Assembly: GCA_025024175.1 (NCBI GenBank) | Contig: QCXZ01000086.1 | Coordinates: 26,130,245 to 26,194,244 of the forward strand | Source of the DNA: Rhyzopertha dominica | Lineage: Eukaryota; Arthropoda; Insecta; Coleoptera; Bostrichidae | Reading direction: 5' to 3' | DNA: 64,000 bases | Shown here: piece by piece, positions 47,201 through 59,310 of the stretch | Layout of the letters: each line of letters begins with the position of its first letter | Numbering within the stretch: position 1 is the first letter of the stretch | The notes under the pieces: model-generated | Databases searched by the model: none | What the model was told of the DNA's origin: nothing | Seen by the model: the letters and a program-made list of their open reading frames with translations, nothing else | Program-made: the position numbers and the translations under genes

Positions 47201-49320
47201 ATCACTTTTCTCCAGCAAGGGCCTTGGTGTTAGTTATTTTAATGTTGTACTTCATAAAAAGCCGTGGGTTGCTTGTTGGCAAGATGAAACAAAGTGAACA
47301 AACTGTACAAAAAATAAATATGTATACAAAATGGTAACAATAAAAAAACAAAGAAATAGTTGGTACTTCCTACTACCGCATTTAAATAAAATCTCCCTAT
47401 TCACTGAGCTCTTGGAAATAATATTTGTTCTAGCTTTGCCACAGTAGAAAATTAAACTGCTAAGATTTAACGTTGGTACACGTAGATTAATTCTAGACAT
47501 CACAAAGATGCTTGATTGCATGTATGGTTCTTTTATTATTAATGGAGACCATTTGAAACAATCAGTTATAAGAACTAAATATTTAAAAAATCTTTATATA
47601 CGTTCTAATTTATTGTAGATGAATGTACCCTTTACAGGGTTAGTCCGTTTACACGCATCTACGTCCGTGCATTGACCTTTGTTGTTAGCTATTTTTGGAA
47701 ATGCTTAGGAAAATACGATCGAAAATTTAAATTTATCAGAATCTGTAGTGCATTAAAAACTAAAACAGTTTAATCAGTTTTCAGTTTTTTTATTGTTTTT
47801 TTTACCGTGCTGACTATCTTCGCACCGTCTAAGTTTAATTAGTTTCGTGAATTCAAAACAGTGTTTACTATTCAGGGACATGTTTTGGGGTCAACATGTC
47901 ATCCACAAACGTAAATTTCATCTTCTTAAAATTCACTTAACGCAGAATTAAATGAAGGCTTTTTGAAAAACGACTGGAATTCTGTGAACACGTAACGGAA
48001 TAATATCAATAATAATCTACGATTACTGTCTTTTACTTCTGAAAGGATTTGGTGAGGACAACATCCTCCGGATAATTCAACCACTACTGAAGATGGCAAC
48101 TTAGCTGGCGAAATTTATAATTTATGTGAATTGCCGAAGACAGAGAGAATATCGGCGACCAGAACTGAAAACCTCGATATCGTGGGCGTTATGGTGGTGT
48201 TAACGTTATAATCGCTTTCGACGTTACATATTTTATGTATCGTTCGAGCCCGAGGAGCACAATATAAATTTGTTTGGGCAGTGCGCGTTTGCACAAGGGT
48301 ATTCTTAAAGGGAACGCACAAAGGACAGTATTTATATCACCCGGGTAGTAACAAGTGAACCGAAGCGTGCAGAATTTCATATATTAATATACAAAGTTGT
48401 ATTGTGCATCTTACGTTCAATATGCAGCGGTGCTCTTTGAACTCGGGACAGCAATTTCGCGTTTCTGTACATCATCCTTAAGGATGGGATACTTGTCTTT
48501 TCAAATTACATGCATGATTAACTGTGCTCTTGCAGTTTTCCTGAAATATAACTGGAGTAATCCCATCTCCGATCCATTACGCAAGGATGATTAATGTCCG
48601 GAGACAAAAAAGGGACCATTGAAAAGGGAAACAATTAATTGCCGGCTTGATGATTGCTTTTCAACTCCGTATGGTGTATAATGGTTAACTAATAGTAAGT
48701 GTCGTAGGAGCATTGTGGGCGACAGCGGGGGTCTTGCCCCCCCCGGGCCAGAGCCTTTTCCTAAGATTGACTCGCGCCGTCACTGACAGGGACCGCATTG
48801 TGTCGCCTTACCTGTTTCAATTTATATTTTAATGCGTTCCTACCCAAAACAAATGGTCGACGATCGGCGGCCCTTTTGTGACGGCAAAACGCCGAAAGCG
48901 GACTTATACGATGTAAAATGTCAACGGCAGTTTACGCAATTTATGTCGATGGCCTGGAATCAACCACCTGTAAGGGACCGTCCTGCTACATCCCCTGAGG
49001 GGCCGTAAAATGCGGGAAAACTCAATATCTGCACGGATAAAAATTCACAGCGCCCTACAGTGGGGCCAACGGGAAGTTTCTAAGAGAAAATGTCATCGTA
49101 ATTTTCGATTAAAAAAGGTTAAAACAATATTATGGTTTAATAAGTGTAAATTGAACCATTTGATGATGTTGACCGTCCTAAAAGGTGGCCCCAAGATACG
49201 TACGAGACAGACAAATTAGATTTGGAAGTGGCATATTTTTCTACATAAGTAGTCAGACTTTATATAACAAAATTGACACCTACTTCTCGCATAATACCGA
49301 ACTTGAATAGCTCTAGCTAT
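47201..49320. other. Intron 3: AT-rich 47200-48050, balanced 48050-49230
   Basis: The 89-codon minus-strand frame at 47252-47521 has a weak, unproven likeness to a LINE C-terminus. 48050-49230 is balanced, includes a C-run at 48736-48744, and has no recognised gene. Confidence 0.25.
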
Positions 49321-49329
49321 AAACTGGAT

Positions 49330-50235
49330 CTAAAACACTCCAGAATCTTACATTAGTGACACAAAAGCGTAAAACTTATAACAACTACGTCAAATCAAAA
49401 AATCTTGCTGAATTGAGACTATACAATCATATAAGAAACTATTTATGCTCTGCTATACGACAAGAAAAGATTACGTATATGAAACCTGGTAGGAACCTGA
49501 CTAGCTTTGGAAGAATTTCGGTAAATGGAATATCCATAAGGAGGCTACACTAGATTGGTGAGGAAATAACAAATATAGACAGCATTAATGATAATTTTAT
49601 TGATATATTGCGATATTTTAAATCAAAGTCAAAGGCCTCCGTCCTATAAGTAAATTGCCAATTATTACAAAATAATCCAAGAGATCAAGCTACTGCTTTG
49701 ATGAACCACTTGAACAGATTTAATATATTAGCTACCTATAAAGTAATAAATGATATTGTAAAAGAAATCAATAACTCCAGAATTATGTATCTCGTTTTAT
49801 TGGATTTCAGCAAAGCTTTCGATGTTATTGACCACGATTTACTGCTAGCAAAAAAAATCTCTCTTACGCTGGTTTGAAAATTACCATCTAGGTATCTGTG
49901 TGTACAGTTTCATGAACTTATGTTCTGTAGAGGTGTGCCTCAGGGGAGCATATTGGGACTTCTACTGCTTGCAATTTATGCAACGGATTGTCCTCACTTG
50001 CTCACTTGCATCTACGCAGTAAGAGTCCTTCTTACGAGTTCAATAAATTATTATACTTTAAACATGATATTCATTGCCTTAACGTCCGATTTCATAGCAG
50101 ATTAACTGTTCCTAAACACAAAGCTACCAAAATTCTTTCGATGCAAAATTTGTCCTTTCCGGCTGTTGTGTCGTGGTCTAATGTTTCTACCCAATTTAAC
50201 ATATTAATATCGTACCCAGTTTTAGTTATATACGT
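49330..50235 (+). pseudogene. Jockey/CR1-like LINE ORF2 remnant
   Basis: TQKRKTYNNYVKSKNLAELR and RLYNHIRNYLCSAIRQEKITY (about 49357-49480) form the endonuclease-RT linker. LVLLDFSKAFDVIDHDLLLA (about 49792-49850) and RGVPQGSILGLLLLAIY (about 49929-49979) are reverse-transcriptase blocks 3 and 4, well preserved. The YADD block is deleted. The ORF2 C-terminus follows, with LNVRFHSRLTVPKHKATKI and SFPAVVSWSNV (about 50075-50190). The end near 50235 coincides with a return to balanced DNA. Stops are present throughout. Confidence 0.87.
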
Positions 50236-51770
50236 TCGTGTCCGATAGTTTCGATGTACGGTGTCCATCGCATCTAATTCATGCCAAATAAGCAAACAGG
50301 CAAGCGTTAATAAACGATAAAGTAAACGCCAGAAGTAAAATTAGCGAATTTACACATGATTTTCCAATAAAGCGAGCAAACAATCAAGTGTATTTGTATT
50401 TGGCTTTGATCATATTTTTTTAGCGTTCAGACTGGGAAATCGTCAACAATTTACATTGCATTAAACGCATCAGAGCCGGCCTGGCGCGGACATTCCTAGC
50501 GTCGCACCCTGTGATCACCAAGCCGTGAACTAATCGCTACACAAATGATTAAATTTCTACATAATTGTAACATGTACCCCCGGCGCAAAAGGGAGGGCGC
50601 GCCTATCAAAGTTGCTGGTGCCCGAATCTTTGATATCCGCGTGTCCTGATGGAAACGCCGGTGCCAGAAGGATAATAAAATTATTCGCACATACACACAC
50701 GCAACGGTGCAAATTGTTTACGGCGGAGGAATTGGACCTCGTAATTTTAATTATTTTGCAAAGGATTGGGCGTATATTTTTTTGTTTTCGCGATCATCGC
50801 CGGAAAATGACACATCAGTGTCTGCAGTTACTGGATATCATTTTTCAAGCATTATCATCAACTAGACAAATATGCAATTCTTGTGGGCATTTGGAAGATT
50901 TTTAAAAAGAAACAAAAGAAGGTTACTTATTAAGATTAAATTTTTATTAATTCTAAAACAAGTGCGTCAATAATAGAGATCAAATCGTCGGTGTGTTCTT
51001 ACGCCATGGTTACCGCCTTTGTCCTCATTACTTCAATTACAGAATTCATCTTGAGATAAGCAGAAATATAAGTAAGTAAAGGTCGCACATATAGAATTTC
51101 TCGAATAAACTCGCAGAAAAAAGATTAGCTAATCCAAAATCAAATTTATTAAACATTTAAAAACCAAAATAAAGAACTTCTAGTTTCATTTTCTTCGTAG
51201 TAGGCCCTGTCTGTTCCATGCCTTCATTCTATTTGCTTATTTTAAAGTTAGCTTCAGTTTACTGGTCTAAACAGAAAGTTTCTATATTACCAAGAAAATG
51301 ATTAACTCTGTATTATTATAGATGCTCAAATCCTCAAGCCTTAAGAGGTGCTCTGTGTTTACGCGTTAATATTTGTGTACAAATTGTTTAGCATTATCAT
51401 CCATTTTTAGTTGTTATTTGGTTGTCAATCGGTCAGGAAAAGTGACCGTGGAGTTTTTCAGGGTGTATTTTTAACATCATTTTGATAGCTACAAACCTAA
51501 CGCAAGCCAAGCATGAACCGGTCAGGTCAAATGTCGGTCAAAGTATTAAAATTGTTTGAACCGACCCAGGCTGGCTTTTTGTCACTCCAAATCGTATTTT
51601 CATCGTATGGCGTTCGGATTATAAGACGCCCCTTCAACTTGGAAATTATTTATAGATCAAGTAAAGTTTTCTGGTGTTGCCTGGGTGTCAAAACCTTGGA
51701 TACCACAAGGGGTTTTGTGCTGTGGTTGTTAACTAAGTCATTCAAATAGAATAGAATTCTTCGACAGCGT
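50236..51770. other. Intron 3: balanced 50236-50880, AT-rich 50880-51770
   Basis: No gene is recognised. Open frames of 61-97 codons (50496-50905, 51513-51749) lack domains. Confidence 0.25.
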
Positions 51771-53330
51771 CCATCGGGTGTGTTTCAATCTTAAAGAAGT
51801 GCGTTACGGACGGTGCAATCAGTGCGTCGGTTAACCGTAAAGAAGATGATAACCCTCAGAACGAGATCCACGAATGGCTTTGGGATTCCAAGTAGCCATC
51901 ATGAATACCATAATAACGCGAAGCACTCGTGACAGTGGCCGACAGTGTCGGTGCCGTTACCAGCATGGGATTTCAGCGGAGGACAGCCCGTCCACAACTG
52001 TCATTCTGGCATTCGTACGGCTGCAACCAAATCGTGCAACGATACCGCAAGGCGCGCGCTGTAATAATACATCACACTCCCATAATACACGAAGCTATTT
52101 AGCACTTCAAATTACATGGTACACCAGCGGAGATATTTCGATTCTGATTTGCCCGAGCCCGTATCGGTGGGAAAACTGCGGAGCAATTTCATATCCAAAC
52201 AGAACAAATAACACTTATTAAATTTGAACGTACAGAATGTGAACAGTAACGATATTATCTGTGTACGGTCATCCACGCAAAGCAAATAGAAGCGAAGGTG
52301 AACGTTCAAGGACGCTCGGGTAATAATTGGAACAAGATCCTTTCAGGGCAAGACAATAAGACACGGGCATAATGACATATTTCAATGCACATTGTTGCTT
52401 TGACAATGCCTATCTTAACAAAGGGGCGATCATAACCGTACGGGAACGGAGCAAGTGGGGCCACCTCATTACTTCGTTCAATAGAATTTCGATCGAGCCA
52501 CACATTCGTTCGACAACTTGATGACACCCAAGGAAAGCCCCTGCACGCACTGAAAATTAACCAGGTAGTCCGCCGTTGTCGATCAAAAGGTCCCATACAC
52601 CGTCTGTTTATTATCAACAATCATGCTTAATGATCGCCTATAATTTTTCACGCACGACCGCTGGCTTTTCGTCGAACGTCAAGAATAAATTATAGTGTCA
52701 TATCCCGTCCTGCTGGTGAGCGCGAAAAACCGAAAATGTGTATTATGATCGCTTGCCATTTTGCACACGTAATATTCCAAAACATTACCTTTATTCTAAT
52801 CCTTNTACTACTCTGTGCCATCTTCTTTGCTTCTTTCTGCTGCGTNCCAGGTTTGCCTGTTTCACCATGCTACGCTTGTACCGTATGTAGTAAGAAAGCA
52901 GTACAATAATAGGTTTCAATCACACTGCTGTATGCTGCTTGTATTGTTGGAGTCAAGCATAAGCACCGTTTTTAGTTTTCTAGTTTAAGCATTTCAGTAA
53001 GCTAAATTTTAAAAGTTGCGACCCATTTTTTGATTTTTTTTCTGTGGAATTTTTGTGGGAATAGGTTCCAATAATGTTTTTCAATACGTTGCAGCCCCTT
53101 TCTCGTTGGGTCTTCCTCAAGCCAACGGATACCCAATAAGACACATTAAACACACAATAAACCAGACAACAGACGCAATATACAACAACCTAATACATAA
53201 CAACTCAAACTCAAAAGACAGATACAGGAAAATCATACTTATCGCTTCCGTATATCCCCTCGTTATCCTAAGAAATACTAAAACCCCACAATATAAACAT
53301 GGTAAACAAACCAATAAATATTCTTCTTCT
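51771..53330. promoter_or_regulatory. Balanced-composition island 51771-52780 and unassigned flank
   Basis: The island has no coding match; its frames (115 codons + at 51874-52221, 104 codons - at 52306-52620) look like chance in low-stop DNA. 52790-53330 is unassigned and has two N bases (52805, 52846); its right part may be the 3' tail of the LINE that follows on the minus strand. Confidence 0.22.
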
Positions 53331-53530
53331 TCGTTCTTCCCTGACTTCTGAATTATCCTCTCTATAGTTGTTTTTCATGTAATGCATGGTCTTCCTCTTT
53401 TTCGTTGGTCTCTGCTTAGTTCCCAGGTCTTCTTTAATATGTGGTCTGCCTCTCTCCTTTAGATGTGTCCTTAGTATTTCATCACATATGTCTCTATTCC
53501 ACTGTCGTCACACTGGTGGTATGTATTTGG
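53331..53530 (-). pseudogene. LINE ORF2 C-terminal piece, copy C1 of the 61.3-62.3 kb family
   Basis: The reverse complement matches 62038-62200 at nucleotide level over the whole stretch: GAGACA.ATGATGA, CCACATATTAA, then AAAAAGAGGAAGACCATGCA against AAAAAAGGTAGACCGTGCA, CATGAAAAACAACTATA and GATAAT.CAGAA.TC.GGGAA. On that strand it codes HIKEDLGTKQRPTKKRK. It has no 3' end like the other two copies. The element is truncated on both sides. Confidence 0.8.
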
Positions 53531-55390
53531 TTGAAAGATATTTTTGCCTTAGATTGTCGTTTTGTTATTTTTTGTTTTACTCTTCATTTTCCTATACTTT
53601 ATAGTGACAAAATGTCTGTATTGTCAAATTATGGACTGAATATCTTGACAATGTTAGTAAGAACAAGTCTCCCGCAAGAAAATACAACAATTCTTGTCTT
53701 GTTTGATTTTGCACATCTTCACAGGAAATCACGAAAATCAAAGGAACTGTCAAAACGAAANGATNNGGAATTTATTTTACCAGATTATAATTAAGAAGGG
53801 GAAATATTTCTTATAGTGAATTTACTTCTACCGTCAGTTTGCCGCAAGGAAATAGTTGACCCTTGCGGCGCTGGAAGAGACAATTCGTTTTCTGATCAGA
53901 ATGGTTCAGAGTATTGAATTTCAAATCTTTCTGCATTGAGACTATGCTCAAACATCATCTTAGCTGATGACCTAAGCGTTTGTTTCGTTTCAGCGATTAT
54001 CGAAACCTTGATGACCTATAAATTTTGCCTTTATACGTTTATCTAATATAAAACGTAACGTAACAACGCTTACGTACAATGAATTACAAACTGACCGCAT
54101 CATGACAAATGATTACAATTTTATAGTAGATACAAAGAGCATTTTTAAATTCATAAGTATCGGTAAATCCCTAATTGGTAATAAACGGCTGGGCATTTCC
54201 ATGTGGATTACGCTTTTCTGTTCGTTAATTTATTAGGTCCGAAGCAGGTTAACAAGGGCTCGATTTAAATCAAACGGATGCAATGCGTGGATTTCCCATC
54301 TCCATGTCGCCGGTCGGAATCTAAATGACAGTTGCACATTTTAAGCGCCGAAGAACTGGTATCGTCCACGGGGAATGAAAAAACTAATTAACTTCTCTCC
54401 GCCGCGTCCCGCGCGACAAAATGGGCCTTGTTTTTTACGACGGGGCACTGGCATAAAACAATATGTGGAGGAAACATCCTCGTCAAAGCGATCATAAATG
54501 TAAATGAACATTATTACAGGGGGCACATAAATAAACAAATAAATAACCAGGGATGGCTTAAAAATTATATGTACGAGGAGCTCAGTACTCGCCAGCGTAT
54601 GTAAATATACGATGATTTATACTACGGCACAGCAGCTACTGTTCTTGAGGAGCGACATCTTTGACCCTTGATCCGACGTGATTTGCGATACGTCAAACGA
54701 AGTGAACGCTTTGCAATTACAGATTGCTACGCTCATAGGTAAAACAAAGGGGTTTGCACGTTCCAAAAATGCTTTATACGTCTAATAAACCGGGCGGGAT
54801 ACGCGGTGGAAGGATGGACTGTAAATATTTACCGTGGAAACGACGAAATATTTGGAAAGGTACGCGCACGCATTCATTCGAATACTGTAAGGGAGTTGAA
54901 ACAATTAGCAAAGCCAACAACGCAACAATAATGGTGTACGTACCTAACAAAGCGAACGCGTTCTCTCACTACCCTCTTGACGCTCGTTAAAACAATTTTT
55001 GACTCGCGCTTAAGTCGAGTAGGGTTAGTTGCCTCGATCGTGTGGGGCTAGGAAGCGTGGGAATCAAAGGTCTCCGAATGAAACAATGCGCGAACTCAAA
55101 AAGAGCAGTTTTTGGGCAAACAAAGCTAAACACGTTGCCCCGTTTATGTGCGCGGTCCTCCTTCACAAATACGGTCGAAAACAAAACTCCAGGCTGGAAA
55201 ATGGCCCTTTACATACAGAGGTTCCATTGTTTTGGATTCGTTTGTTGTGTTAAACCGGCACAGAATCCGTGTAACTCGACAAAAACTTGGTACACCGTGG
55301 CTTTCAAACGGTTTCCGGTGTACATACTAAGAGATTCGATCACTCAAACCATTCTTCACTGCTACTCTCGCTCTCTATATTTATAATTAA
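53531..55390. other. Intron 3: unassigned 53531-54040, balanced island 54040-55340
   Basis: Three N bases lie at 53761-53767. The island has overlapping frames on both strands (up to 114 codons at 55042-55386) without a recognisable domain. Candidate regulatory DNA only. Confidence 0.25.
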
Positions 55391-55394
55391 TTCT

Positions 55395-55700
55395 TTGATT
55401 TCAATAACATGACGGACAAACTTGTCGAACTGACTCCATTTATTTTATAAACCTCTTCTGCAATTCAGTTCAGAATGGTGTTTTGCTCTTTAAATTTCCC
55501 TTTAATTATGCCCATACCAATTCGATGGGACAGTAAGCCGAAGCACTTCTTGGCCATGATTTCCTCCTTCTTGGTTTGCTTCCTATTCTTCTCTTCTTTT
55601 GTATAATTATCTTCAAAACACAGATCATGTTTCTCTAAGAAACATCTCTTATTTAATATACCTTTGACTGAACAAAAAAAACCATTGCCATTGTCATTTT
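55395..55700 (-). pseudogene. DDE-transposase C-terminal remnant
   Basis: On the minus strand, FLEKHDLCFEDNYTKEE (about 55587-55637), EIMAKKC (about 55540-55560) and then, with frameshifts, a PIELVWA-like block (about 55510-55530) and GKFKEQNTI (about 55468-55494) follow the order of the insect transposase block W L..H.I.F ... A..C.H.VLRLPPYHCELNPIELVWAQ(V/I)KG.V...NTTF. The match is clear in order but degraded in sequence. Inactive. Confidence 0.5.
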
Positions 55701-55729
55701 TATAGTTTGGCAGTGATTAAGCTTTGTAT

Positions 55730-56790
55730 TTGTTAGTATTTCGTGGTTGTTTTAAAAATGTCAAGGCATAATGTATTTTTAAATTTGGAAACTAGAGATA
55801 TGGTTTGCTTATACGCGATATCAAAAAAATTATGCAAACAGAAGGCAGCCAGATTTTAAATTACTTTAATTTAAAGAATCGTTACGATCGACTGCGAGAA
55901 AGTGATTCTTTTCTGCCCAAGCCAGATAATGCGATTGTTGCAGAACAAGAAGAAGAAATCTTGAAATCCTGAAATGAGTACCAAAAGATTGGCTGTGTAG
56001 GCTCTGGAGTAAGCGGGTCTTCGGGATTAAGAATTTTTCGCTAGGAAAGACTTCATCCATACCATTTCACACCTGTTCAGTATCTACTACAAGCTAGGCT
56101 ACAATTTGCCCGTTTTTGTCGCGCTCGTCAAAACGAAGATCCGGAATTATTCGCAGAAATATTTTGAGATCATGTGAACTACCAAATAATTTAAACGGTG
56201 ATTTAAACCTAAATTTTCTTAAAAACCAACTGGATTGTTTCCACAATCTACCGCTAAATGTAAAACAGACCATGTTATTTATGTAAGATGGTGCTTCAGC
56301 ACATTTTTGTAGAGCGGTTAGGAACTACTTAAATACGAATTTTCCTGGTCGCTGGATTGGCTGTAGCTTAGCTTGCCCTGCGCGAAGGCCCGACTTAAAT
56401 CCTATGGATTTTTGCGCATGAGTGAACCGAAAATCGCTTGTGTACACAGAGGACATAAATAATCGATAGGAATTATGGCAAAGGGTTAAAAATTCTGTGG
56501 AATCTCTTCGGGACGAACATTTGTTATTTAAAATTCGGCGATCGTTTAACAAATGAATTCGAAAATATATTGAAGTAAGCAGAAACCATTTCGATCACCA
56601 GTTGTCAAGAGCAGACATCTTTTTTATTAATTGTCGTGAAGTGTGTGTTTAAAATAAAATTTACCTTTTTATTGTTGTCTGCCTTTAATTTTGTTTTAAT
56701 CAAATCCTACTTGAAAAGTTATATAGTATTAAATAATTTACTTGCATATACATTAATGCAAATCCTACGTCCACACACTAATGGCACAGC
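55730..56790 (+). pseudogene. DUF4817/DDE-type transposase pseudogene
   Basis: Reading with frameshifts: RYQKNYANRRQPDF (about 55800-55850; helix-turn-helix block), ERLHPYHFTPVQYLLQARLQ and FARFCRARQNEDPELFAEIF (about 56046-56165), then after a deletion NGDLNLNFLKNQLDCF, FM*DGASAHFCRAVRNYLN (about 56280-56335; catalytic D-G-A-P-A-H), FPGRWIGC, CPARRPDLNPMDFCA (about 56372-56420), KSLVYTEDINNR and RKYIEVSRNHFDHQL (about 56562-56605). This order is that of the insect family ending EVNGGHFEHLL. The TDE catalytic region is deleted and several stops are present. GGCACAGCCTGTATA at 56783-56797 may be its right terminus; no left terminus was found. Confidence 0.9.
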
Positions 56791-56797
56791 CTGTATA

Positions 56798-58320
56798 CTT
56801 AACATTATCTTTTGAAAGTATTTGTGTCTATTGTAGAATTGTATCGAGTGTTCATTGAAAAAGTTAACCGATCAATAAGTAAATAAGTGGCTTATAACTT
56901 TAACATTTAACATTTTAACATTAAGTCGCTTCACAAAAATATTTTGTAAGAAATCATAAAAAGATAGAAAAAGCCACTGACTTATTAAATTATCAATAAA
57001 TTAGCAGTGCCATTTATCAGTTATATAGCTAGTAAATGCCTTCTTGAATTATTGAGTTTATTGGATGTAAATTGAGTACTCCACTACTAAGGCGGGTGTT
57101 AAGAACAGATTTTGAACACCGTTGCAGCTAACAAAGAGCGTGACGAGTCCCCATTTCTCTTATAATTATACATGAGCGATCGGACATTATAGTTTTAGAA
57201 TGATTTTTCGACAGCCGCAAGCTAAACACGGTAGGGGTCACCCCTTTTATTACCATTATTTGAAGATAAAAAATGTCTTCCAATTAAAAAGCCTGCCGCT
57301 GACTCTATATATCAATCTATAAGAGCACAGCATGTGGCGTCATCTTTCTTGAGATGGTCGCGGGGCCAGCTTCTAAATATGCATTAATATCGAACACAAA
57401 AAATAAATTATCTTAAATTGTACCAAATATTTATACACAGCTTCATGCTCGATCAAATTAATCTTGCTGGAGCGTATACACGTTTTTCTTTTGCTATGAA
57501 ACGGAAGCCGCAGCGCAAATGTCAAAATATTTGCTCGGTTTACCGACGATACTTCTTTTGAAGGGCAAAGTTGCCAGCCAGCCAATGGAAAGTTTCACAG
57601 CAAACAATGAGCAGCCGGGATGCTGTTAATTTTTCGTCCGTGAAAGCATCGAAATATTTCATTAAATTTTCGGCATTTTCCCCGCTCAGATTTGAAGCCA
57701 GCGCCTTATCGATCATCTTTGTTCATCCTCGCTGACAACTCTTTCACACAAAGTTTATGTAGTCGCCCCGGGGAATTTACTTATCCAGAGAAGGCTTTCC
57801 TTAATAAAAGTTTTAGAATATTATGTTGAGCTTTGACTTTTATATGCTATGGGTACACTTCGTCCCGAAAATATCTCGTCTCAGCCCTGCCAACTTCTGA
57901 ACAAAAAACGAGGAACTTTCACGGAAAACTCGCCGACGTGGCAGTCAGTGGAGCTCCGCTCCAGAGGGAGACGAGAATCCATTGTCTCTCGACGTTTTCC
58001 GGACGCGTAGTAGGCGGATTTGTTTCAACTGTTGATGTTTATGAACCGGCATTATAAATTTTATAATTAGTCTCGATGGAGTCACGGTATCTTCCTCCCG
58101 GGCGGATGGGAATGCAAAAATTCCGCGCATCTTACGCAGAACCCCGGGTGCCTCCGATACGCGAAGGGTTCAAAGGATAAACAGACATCAGATGATTGTA
58201 CACTTCCCTTCTGCGGAAAATATCCGGACGCACTGGATCTGCAAATTATTTTCTTAATGATAGTCTTTCTTAAAGTCGGAATTCGAAACAACAAAAGTAT
58301 TATTTTTCTTTTCAATACTG
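56798..58320. other. Intron 3: AT-rich to 57110, balanced island 57110-58320
   Basis: No gene is recognised. The island carries short overlapping frames only (60-77 codons). Candidate regulatory DNA by texture. Confidence 0.25.
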
Positions 58321-58929
58321 CAATGTAGTTGTAGCTACCTTAGAATGAAGCGTTCGATTAAGTGTAGGCAATGAGGCTTCTTACAATTTGTTTTCTAGAT
58401 AATCAAAGACAGAAGAATGAACACCTCAACTGTATTTAGAAACCAAGATTATGAAAACAATGATCAACAAACAATAATAAATGTTAAATGTTTTTAAAGA
58501 AGCATTATCATACATATAGTTTCTTTAGTTCGCGCTATGTGCACTGCGGGGACATCAGTGGAGAAAATTTTCTTTAGTATATAAGAAAGACGGTGCTTTT
58601 CAGACGTCCTTCCAGTAAAAAGAAAAGAAAAAGGATGCTCTGCAGCTACAACAACTCAACGAAGCCGAAAGGGGAGAAAACAAAATAGTTTTAAGGGAAA
58701 AGTTACAACGATACTATACTACCTATGACCCAAGATGAGCGTCGGGTTAAACAATCATACTGAATTCTAGAATTTTCGTTTTAATGTGTTCTAGTGTTCT
58801 TTTGTTTGCGGTTGTTACTGTTGTCGTCGTTACAGTGAAGTAGTTCCGTGTATCTATCCAAGTGTATACAAGAAGTTACTCAATTGTGGTACAGAAACCG
58901 CCTTCGGAGCACATTGGCTCACCAAAATA
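58321..58929. other. Intron 3, unassigned, possibly transposon-derived
   Basis: 58600-58740 reads with broken frames as a lysine-rich protein-like stretch, but I cannot place it. Nothing else is seen. Confidence 0.25.
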
Positions 58930-59310
58930 GATATGTATATGGGTAAAAGTTGTCCTGCAAAACACGTAAATCGGACAAGAAAAATAAGAAGAAAATCTGT
59001 ACAGCACGTGGAAAACAACCACAGAGAGGACAATTCAGGAGTCAGGGAAGAACGGAGAACAATGGCTATAAATGACGAGGACTCTGAAATGAACCGATGA
59101 CGTCAACGGCACCAAGAAAACATTCAAAAAATATGAATCAACCTATATAACCTTCCCATTCTACTCCTTATATTTCCTTAACGCGCGCTAGGCAATCGCA
59201 CTACTAGCAATGGACTCCAACCCAGCGAAAAAGGCCCTGCCCTGTGGTATATTCGGGAGTGGTAGAAATGCTGACCGTACGCTGGCTCAATCCATCAATC
59301 ACTCAACCAA
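58930..59310 (+). pseudogene. LINE 3'-end piece, copy C2 of the 61.3-62.3 kb family
   Basis: About 58998-59053 (GGAAAACAAC.ACAGAGAGGA, CAATTCAGGAGTCAGGGAAG) matches copy C1 at 53331-53530 read on the minus strand. 59257-59300 (GGAGTGGTAGAAATGCTGAC, CGTACGCTGG) matches the 3' end of the 61.3-62.3 kb copy (GGAGTGACAGAATTGCTGAC, CGTACGCTGG). It therefore holds the C-terminus and 3' untranslated end of that LINE with the 5' part missing. Confidence 0.75.

Noticed and set aside
47252..47521. 89-codon minus-strand frame with a word like LRVPTLNLSS
   Set aside because: Weak similarity to LINE C-termini but no second block in order, so not called.
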